Origin: an uncultured bacterium
GTDB lineage: Bacteria; Gemmatimonadota; Gemmatimonadetes; Palauibacterales; KS3-K002
NCBI GenBank assembly: GCA_947581845.1
Contig: CANPVY010000382.1
Coordinates: 1-6,822, forward strand
Reading direction: 5' to 3'
Length of the DNA: 6,822 nt
Shown here: piece after piece, positions 1 to 6,822 of the stretch
How positions within the stretch are numbered: position 1 is the stretch's first letter
How the letters are laid out: each line of letters opens with the position of its first letter
The notes under the pieces: generated by a model
Database searches by the model: none
What the model was told of the DNA's origin: nothing
Seen by the model: the letters and a program-made list of their open reading frames with translations, nothing else
Made by a program: the position numbers and the translations under genes

Positions 1-48
1 CGCGGCGATAGACATGAAGAAGATGATCGGTATCAGCTCTTCGGGCAT
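1..48 (-). CDS. N-terminus of a probable small membrane protein (cut by window start)
   Basis: Only the first 16 codons are in the window. They read MPEELIPIIFFMSIAA on the minus strand, with no stop before the edge. The hydrophobic run beginning at Leu5 looks like the start of an N-terminal membrane span. The start is supported by a strong purine-rich ribosome binding site, GAGGAG about 4 nt upstream, with a second GGAGG further out. The gene lies 39 bp downstream of the 114-residue coiled-coil membrane protein on the same strand, so the two are probably co-transcribed. The family cannot be identified from 16 residues. A second membrane-anchored protein like its neighbour is a guess. Confidence 0.55.
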   Translation of the reverse strand, partial: MPEELIPIIFFMSIAA

Positions 49-87
49 GAGACTCCTCGCCTCCCGTGTCCCTGCAGCCGGTTCGGG

Positions 88-432
88 TTACGATCCGCCG
101 GTCTCCCCTCGCCGTTCCGTGGCGAGCCCCTCCGACAGGGCCTGGGCGCCCTCGGTCTTCCAACCGGCGCTCTCGAGCACCCGCTCGGTGAAATCCTGAC
201 GAGTCTCCAGCCGTTCCAGCCTGTCCAGCAGCCGCTCCATCAGCTCCGCCATTCGGGCAGGATCAGGTTGCTCGGCTCCCAGCTGGCGGTCGCGACGCAT
301 CTGCTCCAGCAGCTGACCCAGCTGCTTGGTCAGGGGTCGGAAGATCATCACGCTGGCGACGCCCGCCGTGATGGTGAAGACCATCACGGCTCCGACGATC
401 GGTCCGATTATGGCTGGATCCCACGGTCCCAT
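88..432 (-). CDS. Small membrane protein with C-terminal coiled coil, PspB-like architecture
   Basis: This is a 114-residue protein of unproven function. Residues about 7-31 form one hydrophobic span (it begins AIIGPIVGAVMVF), followed at once by a basic, polar region (Arg32, Lys36, Arg46, Arg47). Residues about 60-87 are strongly helical, with hydrophobic residues at heptad-like spacing (Met61, Met65, Leu68, Leu72, Leu75), ending in VLESAGW at 85-91. An N-terminal anchor, a cytoplasmic coiled coil and a closing 'LE..L...W' segment resemble the phage-shock protein PspB, but this protein is longer (E. coli PspB is about 74 residues) and I see no pspA or pspC nearby. The tail from 92 is polar and probably disordered. 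The ATG is preceded by AGGGAG at 8-nt spacing (441-446). It is transcribed divergently from the symporter unit and leads into the partial gene at the window start. The PspB resemblance is by architecture only. Confidence 0.72.
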   Translation of the reverse strand: MGPWDPAIIGPIVGAVMVFTITAGVASVMIFRPLTKQLGQLLEQMRRDRQLGAEQPDPARMAELMERLLDRLERLETRQDFTERVLESAGWKTEGAQALSEGLATERRGETGGS

Positions 433-570
433 GGTTTACGCTCCCTACGACAAGTTGTGCCCTCTCATCTTCTTACGCCAGTCCATCTCGCGCGGTTTCA
501 GGCTGGCCGGCCCTCTGGCATCTAGGGCTCGAAGCCCGCACATTCGTGCGCAACGCAGGAGCGATAGACC
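433..570. other. Divergent intergenic region
   Basis: This 138-bp spacer separates the minus-strand PspB-like gene from the plus-strand microprotein/symporter unit, so promoters for both must lie here or overlap the gene starts. I could not find a convincing -35/-10 pair on either strand. The recognisable contents are the two ribosome binding sites and a pair of short adjacent hairpins at 525-550 close to the plus-strand start. Confidence 0.6.
525..550 (+). other. Two adjacent short hairpins in the leader of the microprotein/symporter unit
   Basis: The first inverted repeat is GGGCT (525-529), loop CGA, AGCCC (533-537). The second is CGCAC (537-541), loop ATTC, GTGCG (546-550). They share base 537 and end 6 nt before the AGGAG ribosome binding site at 557-561. 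Each stem is only 5 bp, so chance formation in GC-rich DNA is quite possible. If transcribed, they would sit directly upstream of the translation initiation region. There is no adjacent T-tract. Confidence 0.35.
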
Positions 571-669
571 ATGGAGCTTTCCTTCGTCCTCGTCATGTTC
601 GTGCTGCCGGGCGCGATCATCGGCACGGCGGTCGTGCTGGCCCTGCTGACCAGGGAGCGGGAGCTCTGA
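571..669 (+). CDS. 32-residue single-span membrane microprotein, coupled to symporter
   Basis: This short ORF begins MELSFVLVMFVLPGAIIG and ends LLTREREL. One hydrophobic helix (about residues 4-27) is flanked by Glu2 at the N-terminus and by Arg28 and Arg30 at the C-terminus, suggesting an N-out, C-in orientation. It has its own ribosome binding site, AGGAG at 557-561, 9 nt before the ATG. Its TGA stop (667-669) shares its last base with the ATG of the symporter (669-671), so the two are probably translationally coupled. Several sodium:solute symporter subfamilies are known to have a small membrane protein encoded just upstream (DUF485/YjcH with ActP, DUF997/YhdT with PanF, DUF4212, DUF3311). 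Those are clearly longer and mostly have two spans. By position and topology this is probably an accessory subunit of the symporter, but I recognise no family. The alternative is a leader peptide whose translation merely sets symporter expression. Confidence 0.72.
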   Translation: MELSFVLVMFVLPGAIIGTAVVLALLTREREL

Positions 670-2204
670 TGCCGGAGGGCACCGCCGTTCAGGTCTCGGC
701 CGATCCGTTCGCGGTCGCGGCGTTCGTCGCTTACCTGGGCGTCATCGTCCTGATTGGCGCCTTGTCGGCCCGCTTCTCGTCGACCGGGGTGAGCGAGTTC
801 TTCGTGGGCGGCCGCAAGATGCACCGCTTCGTGGTCGCCCTCTCGGCCGTGGTATCCGGACGCAGCGCCTGGCTGTTGCTCGGCGTCACCGGTATGGCCT
901 ACGCGATCGGGGCCGCCGCGGTGTGGGCGGTCACCGGCTACATCACCGTCGAAGTGTTCCTCTTCCTCTTCTATGCTCGCCGGCTCAGGCATTTCAGCGA
1001 TGTCTACGATTGTGTCACCGTACCGGATTTCTTCGCCGCACGCTTCGGGGACCGCGACGGCCGCCTACGAGCCGTTCTGATCGCGATCATCCTGATCTTC
1101 ATGGTGGGCTACGTGTCGTCCCAGTTCGTGGGAGGCGGCAAGGCCTTCGCGGCGAGCTTCGGCATAAGCCCCACCGCCGGCGTGTTACTTACCGCGCTCA
1201 TCGTGCTGGCGTACACCACGCTGGGCGGCTTTCTGGCGGTGAGCCTGAGCGACACCCTGCAGGCCTGCATCATGATCATCGCCCTCGTGGTGGTGCCGGT
1301 GGTCGCCATCGCCGACCGGGGTGGGCTGCTGGGGATAGTGAACGAGCTCAGGGGCTTCGACCCAACGATGATCAACCCCGTGGCACTGTCGGCCGGGGTG
1401 ATCATCGGGTTTCTCGGCATCGGGCTGGGCTCGCCCGGGAACCCGCATATCATCGTCCGCTACATGTCGATCGCGGACCCGGACCAGTTGCGCACTTCCG
1501 CGGTTGTGGGGACCGTCTGGAACGTGGTAATGGCCTGGGGCGCGCTCTTCATCGGGCTGGCGGGGCGGGTCTACTTCCCCGACGTGGCGCTTCTGCCCGA
1601 TGCGGACACGGAGCAGCTGTATCCTGTGCTAGCGGCTCAGCACTTGCACCCGCTGGCCTTCGGTGTGGTGGTGGCGTCGATCTTCGCCGCCATCATATCG
1701 ACAGCCGACTCGCAGCTACTCGTCGCCGCCTCCAGTGTGGTGCGCGACTTCTATGAGAAGATCCTGCGTCGGGATGAGGAGGTGCCGCAGAAGCGTCTCG
1801 TCCTCTACAGCCGCATCGTGGTGGTGGTCTTGGTGGCGGCGGCCCTGGTGGTGGGGCTGCTGGCGGAAGCGCTGGTCTTCTGGCTGGTCCTGTTCGCCTG
1901 GGCGGGGCTCGGCGCCTCGTTCGGCCCGACCTCGATCCTCGCCCTCTACTGGCGCGGCACGACCCGGGCCGGCGTCATCGCGGGGCTGATCACGGGAACG
2001 GCCATCACCTTCATCTGGGAGCTGACACCCAGCCTCAGCGTGCGTCTCTACGAGCTGATCCCCGCCTTCGTCGGGGCGACCCTCGTGACCGTCATCGTGA
2101 GTCGCCTGACAAGGCCGCCGGAAGATGTCGAACGCATGTTCCAAAGCATGAGGAGGCGCCGCAGGGCTCGCGAGCCGGCCGGAGGCGCGGGCCTGTCTTG
2201 CTGA
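669..2204 (+). CDS. Sodium:solute symporter family protein, PutP-like
   Basis: This 511-residue inner-membrane secondary transporter of the SSS family has about 13 predicted spans, the usual length and topology. It aligns by eye along E. coli PutP: FFVGGRK at 44-50, ALSAVVSGRSAWLLLG at 57-72, GGFLAVSLSDTLQA around Asp195 (PutP Asp187), and AAIISTADSQLL near 340-351. Ser344 and Thr345 match PutP Ser340/Thr341, which help bind sodium. However, the residue matching the essential PutP Asp55 is Gly64, followed by Arg65, so the ion site differs and the substrate need not be proline. The C-terminus is a cytoplasmic Arg-rich tail (RRRRR near 495-500). I chose the ATG at 669 because it overlaps the stop of the microprotein gene and has GGGAG at 659-663. 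The same frame is open back to 546, but that extension is hydrophilic, Arg/His-rich and overlaps the microprotein in another frame. Coupling by sodium or protons and the substrate are unknown. Confidence 0.92.
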   Translation: MPEGTAVQVSADPFAVAAFVAYLGVIVLIGALSARFSSTGVSEFFVGGRKMHRFVVALSAVVSGRSAWLLLGVTGMAYAIGAAAVWAVTGYITVEVFLFLFYARRLRHFSDVYDCVTVPDFFAARFGDRDGRLRAVLIAIILIFMVGYVSSQFVGGGKAFAASFGISPTAGVLLTALIVLAYTTLGGFLAVSLSDTLQACIMIIALVVVPVVAIADRGGLLGIVNELRGFDPTMINPVALSAGVIIGFLGIGLGSPGNPHIIVRYMSIADPDQLRTSAVVGTVWNVVMAWGALFIGLAGRVYFPDVALLPDADTEQLYPVLAAQHLHPLAFGVVVASIFAAIISTADSQLLVAASSVVRDFYEKILRRDEEVPQKRLVLYSRIVVVVLVAAALVVGLLAEALVFWLVLFAWAGLGASFGPTSILALYWRGTTRAGVIAGLITGTAITFIWELTPSLSVRLYELIPAFVGATLVTVIVSRLTRPPEDVERMFQSMRRRRRAREPAGGAGLSC

Positions 2205-2223
2205 TCTGTCTGTACTCCATAGT

Positions 2224-2249
2224 GGCAGGGATGCCGGGTCAGCCCTGTC
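2224..2249 (+). terminator. Weak candidate terminator hairpin after the symporter gene
   Basis: GGCAGGG (2224-2230) can pair with CCCTGTC (2243-2249), giving 7 bp including one G-U pair around a 12-nt loop, about 20 bp after the symporter stop. No T-tract follows, so it is not a canonical intrinsic terminator. It is listed because a transcript end is expected between the symporter and the sdh promoter and no better hairpin is visible. Confidence 0.25.
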
Positions 2250-2350
2250 GCAGTCTGGGACAAGGCGGCACACAGAGGGTGACCGTTCGCCCCTTCTTCC
2301 AGCGTGTTGCGCCCAGCGGCCATGGATAGCACGATTGTTGCACATTCCGG

Positions 2351-2379
2351 TTGCCAAAGATCGCCTCGCTCACTATAAA
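2351..2379 (+). promoter_or_regulatory. Sigma70-type promoter for sdhCAB
   Basis: The -35 box TTGCCA (2351-2356) and -10 box TATAAA (2374-2379) each match the consensus at 5 of 6 positions and are separated by exactly 17 bp. This places the transcript start near 2386, giving a leader of about 55 nt before the sdhC ATG. The surrounding AT-rich patch stands out from the GC-rich background. Its position also argues against using the TTG at 2351 as a start codon for sdhC. Confidence 0.75.
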
Positions 2380-2440
2380 CAGGTGGGAAAATCTTCGAGC
2401 TCGACGGTTCTGGTCCAACCTTGAGGGAGAGAATCGCCTA

Positions 2441-3157
2441 ATGGAAAGCTCGGTAATCAGCGTCCCCGTGGGTGCCGCTGCGGCGAAACGGGCGGGCTAT
2501 TTGCGCGCCTATTACGGCTCCACGGTCGGCAAGAAGCAGGTGATGGCCGTGACGGGCGTCATAATGGTGCTCTTTGTCATCGGTCACATGATCGGGAACC
2601 TGCAGGTCTATCTGGGTGCCGAGTCGCTGAACCACTACGCGGAGCTGCTCCGCGCGTTGGGGCACGGCGGCCTCATCTGGGTGGTGCGCGGCCTGTTGCT
2701 GGCCGCGGTCGTGCTCCATATCTGGTCCGCGACCGCGCTGACGCTGGGGAGCTGGGCGGCCCGGCCGATCGGCTACCGGCATCGGCAGCGGTGGATCGAG
2801 TCGACCTACGCGTCCCGTACCATGCGCTGGGGCGGGCCGATCCTGCTGCTGTTCATCATCTACCACCTGCTGCACTTCACCACGGGTACCCTGCACGGCG
2901 ACTTCGTGACTGGTGACGTCTATCACAACGTGGTGGCGGGCTTCAGCATCTGGTGGGTATCAGCCATCTACATTTTCGCGCAGCTCGTCCTGGGCCTGCA
3001 TCTTTACCATGGCGCTTGGAGCATGTTGCAGACCCTAGGCTTGAGCCATGCGAGCTACGATCGCCTGCGCGCGGGGTTGGCGATCTTCGTGGCCTTCGTG
3101 GTCGCCGCGGCCAACATCTCGATCCCGCTCGCGGTCCTAACGGGCGTCGTGAGCTGA
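2441..3157 (+). CDS. sdhC: Succinate dehydrogenase/fumarate reductase cytochrome b subunit (type B, diheme)
   Basis: This 238-residue membrane anchor of complex II receives electrons from SdhB and passes them over two b hemes to quinone, probably menaquinone. It has five predicted membrane helices in one polypeptide, as in Bacteroidota and Wolinella FrdC and Bacillus SdhC, with no separate SdhD. Candidate heme ligands are His49 (VIGHMIGN), His93 (VVLHIWSA), His142 (IIYHLLHF) and His187 ([10 protein letters not shown]). These match Wolinella FrdC His44, His93, His143 and His182 in order and spacing. The Wolinella E-pathway Glu180, two residues before the last ligand, is Gly185 here. The SLNHYAELL and [11 protein letters not shown] stretches are typical of the Bacteroidota-like subfamily. 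The ATG at 2441 follows a GAGGGAG-type site (2423-2429) and lies about 55 nt after a good promoter. An in-frame TTG at 2351 would begin inside that promoter. It is the first gene of the sdhCAB operon. Confidence 0.95.
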   Translation: MESSVISVPVGAAAAKRAGYLRAYYGSTVGKKQVMAVTGVIMVLFVIGHMIGNLQVYLGAESLNHYAELLRALGHGGLIWVVRGLLLAAVVLHIWSATALTLGSWAARPIGYRHRQRWIESTYASRTMRWGGPILLLFIIYHLLHFTTGTLHGDFVTGDVYHNVVAGFSIWWVSAIYIFAQLVLGLHLYHGAWSMLQTLGLSHASYDRLRAGLAIFVAFVVAAANISIPLAVLTGVVS

Positions 3158-3173
3158 GAGCGAGGAGACAGCC

Positions 3174-5086
<1,913 letters not shown>

Positions 5087-5087
<1 letters not shown>

Positions 5088-5866
5088 TGAACATCACTTT
5101 GCACGTATGGCGACAGAAGGACGCCAAGTCCAAGGGCCGCTTCGTCAAGTACGAGGCTAACGACATCATCCCCGACATGTCGTTTCTCGAGATGCTTGAT
5201 GTGATCAATGAGCGGCTGACCCTGGAGGGTGAGGACCCAATCGCCTTCGACCATGACTGCCGGGAGGGGATCTGCGGCACGTGCGGCCTTGTGATCAATG
5301 GGCGAGCGCACGGGCCGCGGGCGCGTACCACCGCCTGTCAGCTTCATATGCGCAGCTTCAAGGGCGGGGACGTGATCTGGATCGAGCCCTGGCGTGCCAA
5401 AGCCTTCCCGGTGGTGAAGGATCTGATTGTCGATCGGAGCGCCTTCGATCGGATCATCGCTGCGGGTGGCTTCATCAGTGCGCCGGCGGGATCCGCCCCG
5501 GACGGTAACGCAATCCCGATTCCCAAGGAGAACGCGGATCTCGCGATGGACGCCGCGGCCTGTATCGGCTGCGGTGCCTGTGTGGCCGCCTGTCGCAACG
5601 CGTCGGCCATGCTGTTCACCGCATCCAAGGTCGCGCAGTTCGGGCTGCTGCCCCAGGGACAGCCGGAGCGCGACGTCCGGGTCAAGAGGATGGTGGCGCA
5701 GATGGATCTGGAGGGCTTCGGCAACTGTACCAACCATCGTGATTGCCAGGCCGTTTGCCCGAAGTCGGTCAGCGTGGATAACATCGCGCGCTTGAACCGT
5801 GACTTCATCAGGTCCACGCTCGTCGCAGACCGGCGAGCGGCGGTGGGTGTGGGAAGCGCCGGGTAG
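5087..5866 (+). CDS. sdhB: Succinate dehydrogenase/fumarate reductase iron-sulfur subunit
   Basis: This 259-residue subunit carries electrons from the FAD of SdhA to the hemes of SdhC. The N-terminal plant-ferredoxin-like domain has the [2Fe-2S] ligands Cys58, Cys63, Cys66 and Cys84 ([11 protein letters not shown] and TTACQ). The C-terminal domain has [11 protein letters not shown] with Cys159, Cys162 and Cys165 for the [4Fe-4S] cluster, completed by Cys224. Cys169, Cys214 and Cys220 are for the [3Fe-4S] cluster. All eleven ligands are present. I chose the ATG at 5087, which shares its A with the sdhA stop (TGATG) and follows CGGAG at 5073-5077. A GTG one codon earlier (5084) is possible but would add only one residue. 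The overlap implies translational coupling and matched production of SdhA and SdhB. The C-terminal tail after about 246 is short and low in conservation features. It is the last gene of the operon. Confidence 0.96.
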
Positions 5867-5912
5867 CCTTACGCTCCGGTTAGGCGAGCGATCAGCGGCG
5901 GGCGTCGTCGCT

Positions 5913-5950
5913 GACCTGGGCCGCTGTCCCATGCGACAGCGGCCCAGGTC
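5913..5950 (+). terminator. Perfect 16-bp hairpin after sdhB, probable terminator or mRNA-end stabiliser
   Basis: GACCTGGGCCGCTGTC (5913-5928) and GACAGCGGCCCAGGTC (5935-5950) are exact reverse complements around the 6-nt loop CCATGC. It lies 46 bp after the sdhB stop and before the rnz promoter, where the sdhCAB transcript should end. There is no T-tract after the right arm, so it is not a textbook intrinsic terminator. GC-rich bacteria often have such hairpins, which may terminate with help or protect the mRNA 3' end. A protein-binding palindrome is a less likely alternative. Confidence 0.7.
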
Positions 5951-5986
5951 GCATCCGACCTGCGCCCGAGCCTGCTGCGCACGGCG

Positions 5987-6015
5987 TTGCCCGAACGGGA
6001 TCGACTGGCAATAAT
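5987..6015 (+). promoter_or_regulatory. Sigma70-type promoter for rnz, predicted to give a leaderless mRNA
   Basis: The -35-like TTGCCC (5987-5992; 4 of 6 consensus positions) and -10-like AATAAT (6010-6015; 5 of 6) are separated by exactly 17 bp. Only 8 bp separate the -10 box from the ATG at 6024, so the predicted transcript start falls at about 6022-6024, at or just before the start codon. It shares the TTGCC core and the 17-bp spacer with the sdhC promoter. Confidence 0.6.
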
Positions 6016-6023
6016 CAGTTGCC

Positions 6024-6822
6024 ATGCTCAGGGTGACGTTTATCGGAACGGCGTCGGCGCGGCCGACGGTGTCACGCAACACGAGCGCGATCGCCGTGCA
6101 GCGGGAGGGGCAGCTGCACCTGTTCGACTGCGGCGAAGGGACCCAGCGTCAGATGATGCGCTACGGCGTCGGCTTCACCGTCAGCGAGATCTACGTGACG
6201 CACATGCACGCCGACCACTACCTCGGCACCGTCGGTCTGCTGAGAACCCTCAGCTTGCAGGGGCGCGAGCAGCCGCTGGCGATCTACACGCCAGCCGGTG
6301 GCGCGGAGCTGATGAGGACGGCTGTGGGGCTCGAGCTGGACGAGTTCTCCTTCCCGGTGCAGATCGCGCCGCTCGAGCCGCCAGCGACGGTGCGTCAGGC
6401 GGGCTATTCGGTCGAGGCCTATGCGGTCGACCATCCCGGTCGAGCGAACGGCTACGTGCTGCGGGAGGATGCGCGGCCGGGCCGCTTCCACCCCGAGCAG
6501 GCGCGTGCGCTCGGCGTGCCCGAAGGACCGCTGTTCGGGCGGCTGCAGCGTGGCGAGATCGTGCGACTGGAGGGCGGCGGCGAGATTCACCCGGAGCAAG
6601 TGATGGGCCCGCCGCGGCCGGGACGCACCGTGGTCTACACGGGAGACACGCGACCGTGCGAGGCGACGGTCGAGGTGGCCTCCCGCTGTGATCTCTTGAT
6701 CCACGAGGCAACGTTCTCGGAGGCGGAGCTGGAGCGTGCCCAGCGCACAGGGCACACCACCGCCCGCCAGGCGGCTGAGCTGGCGCGGCGCGCTGGTGTG
6801 CAGCGGCTGGTGCTGAAGCACC
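6024..6822 (+). CDS. rnz: Ribonuclease Z (tRNA 3'-processing endonuclease), 3' end cut by window
   Basis: This is a zinc-dependent endonuclease of the metallo-beta-lactamase fold that removes the 3' trailer from tRNA precursors in the cytoplasm. 266 codons are present of an expected roughly 300-320. Metal-binding and catalytic residues are visible in family order: the motif THMHADH with His60, His62, Asp64 and His65, then His137 (AVDHPG), Asp208 (YTGDT), and His266 (LVLKH) as the last residue before the edge. FDCGEGTQRQ at 34-43, HEATF at 227-231 and GHTTARQAAELA from 243 are RNase Z signatures that distinguish it from other metallo-beta-lactamases. Most homologues have THLHGDH; the Met and Ala substitutions are conservative. 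The start is well fixed: an in-frame TAA at 6012-6014 lies four codons upstream. There is no Shine-Dalgarno sequence, and a promoter lies right against the ATG, so leaderless translation is likely. It is transcribed separately from sdhCAB. Confidence 0.95.
   Translation, partial: MLRVTFIGTASARPTVSRNTSAIAVQREGQLHLFDCGEGTQRQMMRYGVGFTVSEIYVTHMHADHYLGTVGLLRTLSLQGREQPLAIYTPAGGAELMRTAVGLELDEFSFPVQIAPLEPPATVRQAGYSVEAYAVDHPGRANGYVLREDARPGRFHPEQARALGVPEGPLFGRLQRGEIVRLEGGGEIHPEQVMGPPRPGRTVVYTGDTRPCEATVEVASRCDLLIHEATFSEAELERAQRTGHTTARQAAELARRAGVQRLVLKH

Noticed and set aside
546..668. N-terminal extension of the symporter starting at GTG 546
   Set aside because: The extra 41 residues are hydrophilic and Arg/His/Gly-rich, unlike an SSS N-terminus. 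They overlap the microprotein in another frame, and the ATG at 669 has its own site and a homologous N-terminus.
1716..2357. A 213-codon minus-strand frame opposite the symporter end and the sdh spacer
   Set aside because: The composition is His/Asp/Gln/Arg-rich without domains, typical of an antisense shadow. It also crosses the sdhC promoter region.
5892..5914. A second inverted repeat, TCAGCG/CGCTGA, just before the strong hairpin
   Set aside because: It has only 6 bp with an 11-nt loop and overlaps the left arm of the far stronger hairpin by 2 nt. It could be an alternative fold, but chance is more likely.
5987..6691. A 234-codon plus-strand frame overlapping rnz
   Set aside because: It is out of frame with the clearly recognisable RNase Z motifs, and its product is low-complexity Arg/Ala/Gly-rich sequence.

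Overview
The window is GC-rich, gene-dense bacterial DNA. The type-B (single cytochrome subunit, Bacteroidota/Wolinella-like) succinate dehydrogenase, the high GC and the PutP-like symporter suggest a high-GC Gram-negative such as Gemmatimonadota. That assignment is inference from gene style only; no rRNA or other phylogenetic marker lies here.

Layout. Positions 1-432 hold two small membrane-protein genes on the minus strand: the first 16 codons of one, and a complete 114-residue PspB-like protein (membrane anchor plus coiled coil). A 138-bp divergent spacer follows, carrying two adjacent short hairpins. On the plus strand, 571-2204 holds a two-gene unit: a 32-residue single-span membrane microprotein whose stop codon overlaps the start (TGATG) of a PutP-like sodium:solute symporter. 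A 236-bp spacer contains a strong sigma70-type promoter (TTGCCA-17-TATAAA). Next comes the complete sdhCAB operon, 2441-5866, encoding diheme cytochrome b, flavoprotein and iron-sulfur protein. A perfect 16-bp hairpin lies in the following spacer. A second promoter-like element (TTGCCC-17-AATAAT) sits so close to the ATG of the last gene, ribonuclease Z (truncated by the window end), that its transcript is predicted to be leaderless.

How the genes work together. SdhA oxidises succinate on a covalent FAD, SdhB passes electrons through three iron-sulfur clusters, and SdhC carries them over two hemes to (mena)quinone. This links the citric acid cycle to respiration. The symporter probably imports an organic solute that could feed central metabolism, but its substrate cannot be read from the sequence. 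RNase Z matures tRNA 3' ends and is an unrelated housekeeping gene.

Most notable are the tiny ORF coupled to the symporter, the Gly-Arg pair in that symporter where E. coli PutP has its essential sodium-site Asp55, and the predicted leaderless start of rnz. Most of the window is otherwise ordinary core metabolism. I see no mobile elements, CRISPR arrays, tRNA or rRNA genes.
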